Positions 16,465 through 25,048 of a stretch of DNA of 45,486 nt are shown piece by piece. Made by a program: the position numbers and the translations under genes. The DNA is from Bacteroidales bacterium. GTDB lineage: Bacteria; Bacteroidota; Bacteroidia; Bacteroidales; P3. How positions within the stretch are numbered: the stretch's first letter is position 1; each line of letters opens with the position of its first letter. The notes under the pieces were generated by a model. It saw only the letters and a list, made by a program, of their open reading frames with translations. It was not told the DNA's origin and did no database searches. The stretch spans positions 1 to 45,486 of the forward strand of contig WQWI01000016.1 in NCBI GenBank assembly GCA_009785425.1. Direction: 5' to 3'.

Positions 16465-17466
16465 ATGACACAAGCAAGATATTATTTGACGACCTTAGTG
16501 CTGCTTTGTACACTTTCTTCTAGTGCACAACGTACTATGTTCAGCCAATTTTATGCTGCTCCGTTGCACACAAACCCCGCTTTAGCAGGAAGCACGACAT
16601 GCGGTCGATTTGCAGTCAATTATCGTAACCAATGGTCGATGATTCCGGGTGCTTCCTCAAGCGTTAGTGCTTCATACGATGAGCATTTTGATCGGTTATC
16701 CGGTGCTCTCGGATTTATTATTACGAATTTAAGAGAAGGTAGCGGTAGTTATTCAACTACAAGTGCAGGGGTTGTTTATTCTTACAGTCTTCAATTGACA
16801 AATGCTTTTTCCGTCCGAACGGCGGTTCAAGCCGGATTGATTCATCGTAGAATTGATTGGAGTAATCTAACATTTCCGGATCAGTTCGATCTATCCGGTT
16901 TCACCGGAAGACCAACAGCAGAAGACCTACCGGAAGCTCCATCCAGCAGATTTCTCGAAGATTTGTCCGTCGGTGTCGTTGGATATACGGATAATTTTTT
17001 TGCAGGTTTAGCCATACATCACCTTTCAAGACCCGATGAAGGTTTTGTGGAGATCTCAAGACTTCCCATGAGGTTTACCGCTCATGCCGGAGCTGTTTTC
17101 GATTTGCGGCGTACACGAGGACGCTTCAGAGACCCCAATACGCCAACGATTTCGCCGAATATCATTTTTCAGCAACAGGGTACAGCACGACAAATCAATT
17201 ACGGGGTGTATTTCAACAATGTCATCCCTATGATGGTTTTTGGACTTTGGTATCGACAAACCATCGCATTTAACCAACCCGAATCTATAACTTTCCTAGT
17301 AGGGATAAGACATAATTCGCTCAAAATCGGATACAGTTACGACATATCTATCAATGGATTACGTCTGTTTTCCGGTGGGTCGCATGAGCTTTCTATGGCA
17401 TACCTAATCTCTTGCCGAACACCAAAAGCACCAAGAAGAAGGATGTTAGTATGTCCTGCTTTTTAA
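16465..17466 (+). CDS. porP: PorP/SprF-family type IX secretion membrane protein
   Basis: ATG 16465 is chosen because the longer frame from 16444 starts inside the promoter. The 333-residue protein has a signal peptide (ending SSSAQ) and the PorP/SprF signature: MFSQFYAAPLHTNPALAGST, FAVNYRNQWSMI, SYDEHFDRLSGALGFIITN and later FLVGIRHNSLKIGYSYDISI. It is predicted to be an outer-membrane beta-barrel that works with the T9SS translocon or anchors its substrates. In Porphyromonas porP precedes porK, as here. Many Bacteroidetes carry several PorP/SprF paralogues, so equivalence to P. gingivalis PorP rests on the neighbour. Confidence 0.88.
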   Translation: MTQARYYLTTLVLLCTLSSSAQRTMFSQFYAAPLHTNPALAGSTTCGRFAVNYRNQWSMIPGASSSVSASYDEHFDRLSGALGFIITNLREGSGSYSTTSAGVVYSYSLQLTNAFSVRTAVQAGLIHRRIDWSNLTFPDQFDLSGFTGRPTAEDLPEAPSSRFLEDLSVGVVGYTDNFFAGLAIHHLSRPDEGFVEISRLPMRFTAHAGAVFDLRRTRGRFRDPNTPTISPNIIFQQQGTARQINYGVYFNNVIPMMVFGLWYRQTIAFNQPESITFLVGIRHNSLKIGYSYDISINGLRLFSGGSHELSMAYLISCRTPKAPRRRMLVCPAF

Positions 17467-17473
17467 CAAAAAT

Positions 17474-17504
17474 TTGTAAATATCAAAAAAAAATCGTATC
17501 TTTG
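17474..17504 (+). promoter_or_regulatory. Promoter of the porK homologue
   Basis: TTG at 17474-17476 is followed after 20 bases by TATCTTTG at 17497-17504, 26 bases before ATG 17530. The porK/murF run can thus be transcribed apart from porP. Confidence 0.75.
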
Positions 17505-17529
17505 TAACCAAAAAATATTAAATTATACA

Positions 17530-19020
17530 ATGAACATTAAAAATTCTTTCAGCATTTTCGCCATCATTTTTATGGCATTTTTAATGGGATGTGCTACTCC
17601 TGAAACGTCAAGAACTACAGGTTGGAATATTAATGACCCGAGATGGGGCGGTTTTCAAGTTCTACATGGCGTTGGGCAAACTACTCCACCGGGCATGGTT
17701 TTTATCGAGGGTGGTTCGTTCATGATGGGTGCCAGTCATCAAGATTTATTGCACACATGGGACATGATCCCTCGCCGTGTGACGGTAGCTTCGTTCTACA
17801 TGGACGAAACTGAAGTTAGAAACGTTGACTACAGAGAGTACATTTTTTGGTTAGAGCGGATTTTTGGAGCGGAGTTTCCTGAAGTTGTCCGTCGTGCATG
17901 GCCTGATGAATTGGCTTGGCGTAGAGTAGATGCTTATGTTGAGCATTTGGTGGAGTTTTATTTCCAGCATCCGGCTTTCAACGAATATCCGGTTGTTGGT
18001 GTAACTTGGGAACAAGCCATGGAATACAACCTTTGGCGTTCCGATCGCCATAACGAAAACCTTTTGATTCGTTTGGGTTTCCTTGAGATCGACCCTACAC
18101 AGACTCCCGGCGACCACTTCAACTCTGCCGCTTTCTTAGCCGGACAGTATATTGGTGCAGTTAGACGAGGAATACCGGATATGAACCCAAATGCAACGGA
18201 AAGAGTCCGTTCTGTTCAGTTGAGAGACGGCATTTTGGCACCTAATTTCCGATTGCCTACAGAAGCCGAGTGGGAGTATGCAGCCTTAGGTTTAACCGGA
18301 AATACATTCGATGAGCGAATTATTGAGCGTCGTATTTTCCCGTGGGACGGACATAGTGTCCGTAGGACCGACCCAAGACACATGGGACAAATGCAAGCCA
18401 ATTTTGTTCGTGGACGCGGAGATTTTGCCGGTGTTGCAGGAAGTTTGAACGATGGTGGATTTTTTACTGTGAATGTGTTTTCTTATGCTCCGAACGATTT
18501 CGGTCTGTTTAATATGGCAGGAAATGTTGCCGAGTGGGTCCTCGATGTGTATCGCCCATCAACAGGTGAAGATATTATGCTGGGATTGAATCCATTTCGT
18601 GGAAATGTTTTCATGACCCAAGTTCGTGACGAAGACGGAAATATCGCACAAAGAAACGAGCATGGACGTATTCCTATGCAAGAAATGACGCCTGAACAAA
18701 TCGGAGATCGTCGCAACTTCCAAAGAGCAGACAATAGAAACTTCCGAGATGGCGATTTCACATCTGTGGTTACTCACAATTGGGCGGCTCTTGCCGAAGA
18801 AGGTGCTAACGTAACCGAAATGGTTTACGACCCCTCAACTACTTTAATCAGCGACAGATCGCGGGTAGTTAAAGGTGGATCGTGGGCAGATCGTGCATTC
18901 TTTCTACACCCTGCAAATCGCAGATTTTTGGATCAAGACCAAAGTGAAGCATGGATTGGGTTCCGTAGTGTGATGCCACGCGTCGGCAACCAAGCTCCAA
19001 CAACCGGCGGAAGACGATAG
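17530..19020 (+). CDS. porK: PorK/GldK-family T9SS ring lipoprotein
   Basis: This 496-residue lipoprotein has a lipobox at AFLMGC (Cys21). Its FGE-sulfatase-like fold is typical of PorK/GldK: PGMVFIEGGSFMMGASHQD, SFYMDETEVRNVDYREYIFW, YPVVGVTWEQAMEYNLWRS, FRLPTEAEWEYAALG, MAGNVAEWVLDVYRP and VVKGGSWADRAFFLHPANRR. PorK with PorN forms the periplasmic ring of the type IX secretion system. The fold is shared with formylglycine-generating enzyme, but this family serves structure, not sulfatase activation. In P. gingivalis porK is followed by porL, porM and porN; here murF follows 9 bases later, and those three are absent from the window. Confidence 0.92.
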   Translation: MNIKNSFSIFAIIFMAFLMGCATPETSRTTGWNINDPRWGGFQVLHGVGQTTPPGMVFIEGGSFMMGASHQDLLHTWDMIPRRVTVASFYMDETEVRNVDYREYIFWLERIFGAEFPEVVRRAWPDELAWRRVDAYVEHLVEFYFQHPAFNEYPVVGVTWEQAMEYNLWRSDRHNENLLIRLGFLEIDPTQTPGDHFNSAAFLAGQYIGAVRRGIPDMNPNATERVRSVQLRDGILAPNFRLPTEAEWEYAALGLTGNTFDERIIERRIFPWDGHSVRRTDPRHMGQMQANFVRGRGDFAGVAGSLNDGGFFTVNVFSYAPNDFGLFNMAGNVAEWVLDVYRPSTGEDIMLGLNPFRGNVFMTQVRDEDGNIAQRNEHGRIPMQEMTPEQIGDRRNFQRADNRNFRDGDFTSVVTHNWAALAEEGANVTEMVYDPSTTLISDRSRVVKGGSWADRAFFLHPANRRFLDQDQSEAWIGFRSVMPRVGNQAPTTGGRR

Positions 19021-19029
19021 AAGGTAGAT

Positions 19030-20301
19030 ATGAGGTCTTCTCTCGAAAATCTATATGCTCTCTACTTGCAGCATCCTGCTGTTTCAATAGATACTCGGAA
19101 CTTAATACCGAACTCAATATTTTTTGCTCTCAAAGGCGAGCGTTTTGATGCAAACGTCTTTGCTGCTTCGGCACTTGAAAAAGGCTGTGTTTGGGCTGTT
19201 GTCGATGACCCGAAGATTGCCGTTGACGATCGCTATATTTTGGTAGATGACGTTCTTCAGTGTTTACAAGATTTAGCCATTCATCATCGCAAACAATTAA
19301 CCATACCTGTTATCGGAATTACCGGAAGCAACGGAAAAACAACCAGCAAAGAGCTAGTCAACGCCGTACTTTCGACACAATTTAAAACTCACGCTACACA
19401 AGGCAACTACAACAATCATATTGGTGTACCATTAACGATTTTATCGACACCAAAAGACACCGAAATTCTGATTGTAGAAATGGGTGCCAATCGCGGTGGA
19501 GAAGTTTACGAACTGTGCAAAATTTCACAGCCGAATTTCGGACTCGTCACAAGTTTAGGAGAGGAACATTTGGAGGGTTTTGGCTCTTACGAAGCGATTG
19601 TGGAAACTGAAACCGAATTGTTTCGTGCTGTGAAAGAAAATAATGGCTTGGTGTTTACAAACAATCTGTTTCATGAATTAGTGGAGCGTTCCGAAAATCA
19701 AAAACGCATCACATTTGGACGTGAAAATGCCGATTTTACAGGCGAATTGGTCTGCAACGATTTTTTCGTTGGCTTGAGATACAAATCGGAAACGATTCAG
19801 ACACAACTCGTTGGCGATTACAATTTTAGCAATATTTTAGCCGCATATGTGATTGGCGAATATTTTAACGTTTCGCCCGAAGATATCAAACACAGTTTGG
19901 AAAATTATGTCCCAACCATGAATCGTTCGCAACTCGTCAAAACAGGAAAAAACACGGTAATTTCAGATGCTTACAACGCCAATCCTGCCAGCATGACTGC
20001 TGCATTGGAAAGCTTTGCCAAGTTTGATACCGAAAAAAAGTTTTTTGTGATTGGCGATATGTTAGAACTCGGCGATCAAAGCGTTCTTAAGCATCAAGAA
20101 GCAATCTCTCTCACTCAAAAACTTGGTTTGAACGAGGGTATTTTTGTCGGCGATATTTTTCAGTCGATTTCTTCCGAAAACACCTTCAAAAATGCGGAGG
20201 AGGCCCGAATCTTTTTGAGCGAACAAGCATTTGAAAACTATATATTTTTGATCAAAGGTTCGAGAGGTATTCGATTAGAAACTGTAATTGATGTGCTGTG
20301 A
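19030..20301 (+). CDS. murF: UDP-N-acetylmuramoyl-tripeptide--D-alanyl-D-alanine ligase
   Basis: This 423-residue Mur ligase has an N-terminal substrate domain (SIDTRNLIPNSIFFALKGER), an ATP-binding domain with the P-loop GITGSNGKTT (96-105), the Mur signature GNYNNHIGVPLTIL and IVEMGANRGGE, and a C-terminal domain with DAYNANPASMTAALE and FVIGDMLELGDQS. It adds D-Ala-D-Ala to UDP-MurNAc-tripeptide in the cytoplasm, the last cytoplasmic step for the peptide stem. It lies 9 bases after porK and overlaps anmK by 4 bases (GTGA), which suggests coupled translation with a second cell-wall gene. Confidence 0.95.
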   Translation: MRSSLENLYALYLQHPAVSIDTRNLIPNSIFFALKGERFDANVFAASALEKGCVWAVVDDPKIAVDDRYILVDDVLQCLQDLAIHHRKQLTIPVIGITGSNGKTTSKELVNAVLSTQFKTHATQGNYNNHIGVPLTILSTPKDTEILIVEMGANRGGEVYELCKISQPNFGLVTSLGEEHLEGFGSYEAIVETETELFRAVKENNGLVFTNNLFHELVERSENQKRITFGRENADFTGELVCNDFFVGLRYKSETIQTQLVGDYNFSNILAAYVIGEYFNVSPEDIKHSLENYVPTMNRSQLVKTGKNTVISDAYNANPASMTAALESFAKFDTEKKFFVIGDMLELGDQSVLKHQEAISLTQKLGLNEGIFVGDIFQSISSENTFKNAEEARIFLSEQAFENYIFLIKGSRGIRLETVIDVL

Positions 20302-21503
20302 AGCAAGCTAACTATAAAGTTGTCGGCGTGATGTCGGGAACATCTTTAGATGGACTTGACTTGGCTTTTTGTGAATTTCATTTGGAAAATTCTCGTTGGA
20401 GTTACCAATTATCAATCGCTGAAACCGTAGAATATCCGGACGTTTTGAGAAGCCGCTTAAAAAATGCCGTAAATTTTTCAGGTTTGGAATTGGCTTTGCT
20501 AAATTCGGATTATGGGCATTTTTTGGGACAAGAAATCCAAAAATTCATTGAAAAGAATCAGTTGGAAGTTGACTTGGTTTCGGTGCATGGTCACACTATT
20601 TTTCATCAGCCTGAAAAACAATTGACGTTGCAGATCGGCGATGGTGCCGCTATAGCGAGTTATGTGAAGTGTCCCGTCGTTACACAATTTCGAAATATCG
20701 ATGTGGCGCTTGGCGGTCAAGGTGCTCCGTTGGTGCCGATTGGCGACAAATTGCTGTTTGATACCACAGACTTCTGTTTGAATTTGGGCGGAATTGCCAA
20801 CATTTCATTTACAGAAAATTCGAAAACGATTGCATTTGACATTTGCGTTTGCAATATGGCGTTGAATTATTTGGTATCGTTTATCCGTAGGGGCGTATCA
20901 CATACATCCTCGCCATCAATTGTGGCAAATGCCAACGAGGGCGTATGTGATACGCACCTACAGTACGACAAAAACGGGGAAATTGCAAAATCCGGAACAT
21001 TAAATTCCGAATTATTGACGAAATTAAACGACTTGGATTTTCACAACAAACAACCGCCAAAATCGTTAGGATTTGAGTGGTTTGAAAATAATTTTTTACC
21101 AATTTTAGATACTTTTGAGTGTCCGGTTGAAGATAAATTACACACTGTTTGCGAACACATTGCCGAACAAGTTTCAAAAATTGTAAATGAATTGGTAGGG
21201 GCGGGGTTCGCCCGCCCCGCTTGCTATGGGGGCATGCAGGGCGGGCGAACCCCGCCCCTACGTGAAAAAAACATGCTTGTCACCGGTGGCGGTGCAAAAA
21301 ACGATTTTTTAATGTCTCGAATCAAGCATCATTGTTTGTGTGAATTTCAGGAAAGCAATCCACTTATCGTTGATTTCAAAGAAGCCTTAATTTTTGCATT
21401 TCTCGGTGTATTGCGACTTCGTCAAGAGACAAACTGTTTAAGTGATGTTACTGGTGCAACGCACGACAACATCGGCGGATGCGTGTATTTAGGGAATCTG
21501 TAG
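20298..21503 (+). CDS. anmK: Anhydro-N-acetylmuramic acid kinase carrying two in-frame palindromic inserts
   Basis: The start is GTG 20298, overlapping the murF stop. The 401-residue protein has the sugar-kinase signature KVVGVMSGTSLDGLDLAFCE, VHGHTIFHQP, LQIGDGAAIA, VTQFRNIDVALGGQGAPLVP and GGIANISF, and near the end MLVTGGGAKNDFLMSRI. AnmK phosphorylates 1,6-anhydro-MurNAc during cell-wall recycling. Two stretches do not look like the family: about residues 197-222 (RRGVSHTSS...) and about 300-322 (GAGFARPACYGG...). Both are encoded by palindromic repeats (20888-20962 and 21195-21261) that keep the frame open. The stop codon TAG lies in the first bases of a third repeat. The inserts fall between conserved blocks, so the enzyme may still work, but this is not certain. 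Confidence 0.9.
   Translation: MKQANYKVVGVMSGTSLDGLDLAFCEFHLENSRWSYQLSIAETVEYPDVLRSRLKNAVNFSGLELALLNSDYGHFLGQEIQKFIEKNQLEVDLVSVHGHTIFHQPEKQLTLQIGDGAAIASYVKCPVVTQFRNIDVALGGQGAPLVPIGDKLLFDTTDFCLNLGGIANISFTENSKTIAFDICVCNMALNYLVSFIRRGVSHTSSPSIVANANEGVCDTHLQYDKNGEIAKSGTLNSELLTKLNDLDFHNKQPPKSLGFEWFENNFLPILDTFECPVEDKLHTVCEHIAEQVSKIVNELVGAGFARPACYGGMQGGRTPPLREKNMLVTGGGAKNDFLMSRIKHHCLCEFQESNPLIVDFKEALIFAFLGVLRLRQETNCLSDVTGATHDNIGGCVYLGNL
20888..20962. repeat. Palindromic element inside anmK (copy 1)
   Basis: 19-base arms (GTAGGGGCGTATCACATAC at 20888-20906; the complement at 20944-20962) match at 18 of 19 positions around a 37-base loop. The ends GTAGG/CCTAC are shared with the other elements near anmK. 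The 75 bases equal 25 codons, so the frame is kept. Confidence 0.9.
21195..21261. repeat. Palindromic element inside anmK (copy 2)
   Basis: Perfect 23-base inverted arms at 21195-21217 and 21239-21261 (starting GTAGGGGCGGGGTTCGCCCG) surround a 21-base loop. The element is far more GC-rich than anmK around it. The reading frame passes through it without a stop. Confidence 0.93.
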
Positions 21504-21579
21504 GGGCACGGTCTACGTGCCCCGATACCGAGCAGTGGGCGAACCCAATAGCAGACAGGGCGGGCAGCCCCGCCCCTAC
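21500..21579. repeat. Composite palindromic element between anmK and topA
   Basis: It begins GTAGGGGCACG and ends CGCCCCTAC, like the copies inside anmK. Inside are two hairpins: GGGGCACG with CGTGCCCC (21503-21510 and 21516-21523) and GGGCGGG with CCCGCCC (21558-21564 and 21569-21575). It lies between convergent genes and may also stop transcription, though it lacks a T-run at the hairpin ends. Confidence 0.85.
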
Positions 21580-21585
21580 GTTCTG

Positions 21586-23946
21586 TTATTTTTTCGCAGT
21601 CTTTCTCGCAGTTGGTTTCTTTGCAGCAGCCTTTTTCATAGGCTTCTCTTCGGTATCAGATGCTAATTTCTTTCCTTCCGACAAATCAATACAATCCTGC
21701 AATGTTAAACTTTCAGGTGCAACGCTTTTCGGAATTTTGAAGTTCTTCTTACCAACCGCAACATAGGGACCAAATCGCCCGTTAAGCACACGTATTTCGG
21801 GACTTTCCGAAAATTCGCGAATTATGGCTTTGGCATCTTTTTCACGCTTTTCTTTGATGGCTTCGATAACGCGTTCCTCCGAAACTTCCAACGGATCCTC
21901 GGTTTTTGGCAATGGAAAAAATGTTTTGCCTAAACGAATATATGGACCGAAACGACCAATGGCAACCACCAAATCTTCACCTTCAAACTGTCCGACAGTC
22001 CGTGGAAGTTTGAACAAGTCCAACACCTCATCAAGTGTGATTGTTTCGAGGGATTGACCTTTTTTCAGACTTGCGAATGTAGGTTTTTCTTCATCGCCGG
22101 TTTCGCCGATTTGAGCCATTGGACCAAATCTGCCGAGTCTTACATAAATGTTTTTCTTTGTCTTCGGATCAACGCCAACCAAACGTTCTCCGGTTACACG
22201 CTCCGAAGTTTTTATCGTTGTTTCCACATCGTTGCGAAACGGATTGTAGAATTTTCGCAACATTTCCGTCCATTTGATTTCACCACTTGCGATTTCGTCA
22301 AATTCTTTTTCGACTTCCGCAGTGAAATTGAAATCCACAATCGAATCAAAATTTTCTACCAAAAAACCGGTTACCAAATTTCCGATATCTGTTGGAAACA
22401 TCTTGGCTTTTTCTGTTCCGAAAGTTTCTGTTTTATCGGTCTCTTTGATGGTACCCGTTGTGTCTAATTCGAAAAACTTGTAGGCTCTTTCGTTGCCTTC
22501 ACGATCTTCTTTTACAACATACTCACGTTTTTGAATGGTCGAAATAGTTGGTGCATACGTCGAAGGACGACCTATACCTAACTCTTCCATTTTTCTTACC
22601 AAACTTGCTTCGGTATATCGAGGCGGAGCCTGTGTGAATGTTTCACGAGCAGAAATTTTTTGTGCGGAAAGTATATCGTTCACATTCATTGGTGGCAACA
22701 AACCTTTTACATCGGAATCCTCCTCTTCGTCTTTGCCCTCCATATAAACTTTCAAAAATCCGTCGAACATCAACACCTCGCCTTTGGCTTGAAATTTTTC
22801 AGAACGATTGGAAATATCAATGTTTACAGTCGTTTTTTCGAATTCGGCATCACTCATTTGCGAAGCAATGGTGCGTTTCCAAATCAAATCATACAATTTT
22901 TGTTGTGAAGCATCACCCTCTATTTTTTGGTTGTCGATATAGGTGGGACGAATGGCTTCGTGCGCTTCTTGTGCACCTTTGGATTTTGTTGCGTATTGAC
23001 GCATTTTGTGATATTTCGCGCCGTAATTTTTTTCGATTGCGGCTTTTGCGGTGTTTATTGCTAATCCGGAAAGGTTCGTGGAGTCGGTACGCATATAAGT
23101 GATAAATCCTGCTTCGTAAAGTTGCTGTGCAACCAACATGGTTTTTGCCACTGAAAAACCTAATTTTCGAGATGCTTCTTGTTGCAAAGTCGACGTCGTG
23201 AACGGTGCGGCAGGCGTACGTTTTGCAGGTTTTGTTTCGATATCCGAAACCGTAAATTTTGCAGTTTTGCAATCTTCCAAAAATGCCCTTGTGTCTTTCG
23301 CTTCTGCGAAACGTTTATTTAGTTCGGCATCTAACGTTTTTTTAGAAGGCAACTCGAACAGAGAAGTTACACGAAATGCTGATGTAGATTCAAAATGTTT
23401 AATTTCGTTTTCACGTTCCACAATTAAGCGAACTGCAACAGATTGCACACGTCCGGCAGATAATTGCGGACGAATTTTTTTCCACAAAACCGGCGAAATT
23501 TCGTAACCTACCAAACGATCCAAAACACGCCGTGCTTGTTGTGCATTAATCAAATCTTCGTTCAGTTGACGCGGATTTTCAATGGCGTGCAGGATTGCAG
23601 TTTTAGTAATTTCGTTGAAAGCAATTCGTTTGGTTTTGGCTTTGTCCAACTTCAAAACTTCCGACAAATGCCATGCAATGGCTTCTCCCTCACGGTCTTC
23701 ATCGGATGCCAACCAAACAATGTCTGCGCTTTTTGCTTCTTTTGTTAATTCGGAAATTATTTTTTTCTTGTCACTAGGAACCTCGTATTCCGGTGTAAAA
23801 TCCTGTTCCACATTGATGCTCAAGCTACCCTTTGGGAGATCACGCACGTGCCCGTAAGACGACAAAATCTTGTATTCTTTTCCCAAATATTTTCCAATCG
23901 TTTTTGCTTTTGCGGGCGACTCAACAATGACTAAATTTTTTGACAT
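21586..23946 (-). CDS. topA: DNA topoisomerase I
   Basis: ATG 23946 is used (MSKNLVIVESPAKAKTIGKY); the frame is open further upstream but that part spans the promoter. The 786-residue type IA enzyme has a TOPRIM domain (about 4-120; acidic SDEDREGEAIAWHL), the active tyrosine Tyr284 in FITYMRTDS, and the QLSAGRVQSVAVRLI segment. The C-terminal part has repeated topoisomerase C-terminal modules (YVRLGRFGPMAQIG, VAIGRFGPYIRLGK, NGRFGPYVAVGKKNF) in place of zinc fingers and ends in a Lys/Ala tail (KKAAAKKPTARKTAKK). It relaxes negative supercoils. It is convergent with anmK, separated by the composite palindrome. Confidence 0.96.
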   Translation of the reverse strand: MSKNLVIVESPAKAKTIGKYLGKEYKILSSYGHVRDLPKGSLSINVEQDFTPEYEVPSDKKKIISELTKEAKSADIVWLASDEDREGEAIAWHLSEVLKLDKAKTKRIAFNEITKTAILHAIENPRQLNEDLINAQQARRVLDRLVGYEISPVLWKKIRPQLSAGRVQSVAVRLIVERENEIKHFESTSAFRVTSLFELPSKKTLDAELNKRFAEAKDTRAFLEDCKTAKFTVSDIETKPAKRTPAAPFTTSTLQQEASRKLGFSVAKTMLVAQQLYEAGFITYMRTDSTNLSGLAINTAKAAIEKNYGAKYHKMRQYATKSKGAQEAHEAIRPTYIDNQKIEGDASQQKLYDLIWKRTIASQMSDAEFEKTTVNIDISNRSEKFQAKGEVLMFDGFLKVYMEGKDEEEDSDVKGLLPPMNVNDILSAQKISARETFTQAPPRYTEASLVRKMEELGIGRPSTYAPTISTIQKREYVVKEDREGNERAYKFFELDTTGTIKETDKTETFGTEKAKMFPTDIGNLVTGFLVENFDSIVDFNFTAEVEKEFDEIASGEIKWTEMLRKFYNPFRNDVETTIKTSERVTGERLVGVDPKTKKNIYVRLGRFGPMAQIGETGDEEKPTFASLKKGQSLETITLDEVLDLFKLPRTVGQFEGEDLVVAIGRFGPYIRLGKTFFPLPKTEDPLEVSEERVIEAIKEKREKDAKAIIREFSESPEIRVLNGRFGPYVAVGKKNFKIPKSVAPESLTLQDCIDLSEGKKLASDTEEKPMKKAAAKKPTARKTAKK

Positions 23947-23966
23947 ATAATCGTTTTTTGAATTTG

Positions 23967-23974
23967 CAAAGATA
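23967..23974 (-). promoter_or_regulatory. Likely -7 box of topA
   Basis: On the minus strand TATCTTTG lies 20 bases upstream of the topA start. No good TTG is seen at the expected distance, so the call rests on the -7 box alone. Confidence 0.55.
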
Positions 23975-24014
23975 CGAAAAAATTGGAAATAATTTGGTTG
24001 CTTCAAAAATTCGT

Positions 24015-25004
24015 TTATTGTTTCGTATTTGATTTCGTAAAAATATCTTCCCCTGCATTCATCGCAAACAGGTTTTCCCTCAACAATGACGGGTCTAGCG
24101 GAATAGATATTTCGTATCTTTTTCTGTTTCTATTTGGAAGGCTGCCTCGCCTCAACCATGGATTTAATGCTCTGAGCTGTTGAAAAGTTGTTCCCTGTTC
24201 ACGAGCAAAAGCAAACAAATCTGTGATGGTGGTATCTACAACCACCGTTCTAACAGGGATCGGCGGCCACAAATCCTGCTCTCGCAGAATAATTCCGTAA
24301 GCCATCGGATTTTCGAAAATTGTTTTCAATGCAAGGATTCTGAACACATACCGCATGGTCTCCTCCGGAAGGTGCATACTATAATAATCTCGTGTTTGTT
24401 GATTTTCGATATGACGTCTGATATTACCTTGCCCTGTATTGTACGCTGCTGCAGCTAATGTCCAACTGCCGAATCTTTCATAGTTAGCCCTCATATATCT
24501 TGCTGCTGCACGAGTTGCTTTTTCCAAATGATAACGTTCGTCAACGTAATTAGTGACCTCTAAACCCATGTCTATAGCGGTTCCCCTCAAAAATTGCCAA
24601 AAACCTCTTGCTCCGGCCGGCGACACAGCATGAGTAAATGCACTTTCGGCTAATGCCAGATATTTCAAATCGCTCGGCACACCCATTTCCTCTAAAATAG
24701 GTTCGATAACCGGAAAATAGCGATTGGCACGTTTCATCAACAATATGATATTCGATTGCCAATAAACATTGACCAACAGTTCGCGAACGAATCGTTCGTG
24801 AACGTGATAAATTTCCATAGGCACACGTTCGCCGAAAATAAACAGCGAGTCAGGAACCGGAGGCGAAAAAATTCTGTAGTAGTCTTGAAATGCACGTTGA
24901 TATTCCTCATCACAAAGATTACTTTTCCTTGCAAAATTCAAAGTGATCACAGCCGTTAAAACAATAGCAATAAAGGTAACCAAAAAATAAGGCACTCGAG
25001 ACAT
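24015..25004 (-). CDS. Membrane-anchored lytic transglycosylase (SLT domain)
   Basis: ATG 25004 is chosen (MSRVPYFLVTFIAIVLTAVI), giving 329 residues with an N-terminal membrane anchor or signal (about 5-24). The SLT domain covers about 95-260: LKYLALAESAFTHAVSPAGA with the likely catalytic Glu120, GFWQFLRGTAIDMGL, AARYMRANYERFGSWTLAAA and AYNTGQGNIRRHI. This matches MltD/SLT70-type enzymes that cut the MurNAc-GlcNAc bond of peptidoglycan. The C-terminal part (TVVVDTTITDLFAFAREQGT) resembles a single diverged LysM module, but that is tentative. The products, 1,6-anhydro-MurNAc sugars, are what AnmK nearby would recycle. Confidence 0.9.
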   Translation of the reverse strand: MSRVPYFLVTFIAIVLTAVITLNFARKSNLCDEEYQRAFQDYYRIFSPPVPDSLFIFGERVPMEIYHVHERFVRELLVNVYWQSNIILLMKRANRYFPVIEPILEEMGVPSDLKYLALAESAFTHAVSPAGARGFWQFLRGTAIDMGLEVTNYVDERYHLEKATRAAARYMRANYERFGSWTLAAAAYNTGQGNIRRHIENQQTRDYYSMHLPEETMRYVFRILALKTIFENPMAYGIILREQDLWPPIPVRTVVVDTTITDLFAFAREQGTTFQQLRALNPWLRRGSLPNRNRKRYEISIPLDPSLLRENLFAMNAGEDIFTKSNTKQ

Positions 25005-25031
25005 TGATGGTTTTTTTTGATAAATAATTTG

Positions 25032-25039
25032 CAAAGATA
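25032..25039 (-). promoter_or_regulatory. Likely -7 box of the lytic transglycosylase gene
   Basis: On the minus strand TATCTTTG lies in the 44-base gap between the rfbC stop and the transglycosylase start. No TTG is seen at the expected distance upstream, and that region is rfbC coding. Confidence 0.5.
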
Positions 25040-25048
25040 CGAAAAAAA

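Noticed and set aside
17530-19020. Sulfatase-modifying enzyme (formylglycine-generating)
   Set aside because: The fold is shared, but lipobox, length and the porP neighbour fit PorK/GldK, and no sulfatase gene is near.
21195-21261. Rho-independent terminator at the perfect palindrome
   Set aside because: It lies inside anmK upstream of conserved residues and lacks a T-run, so it is read as a repeat insert.
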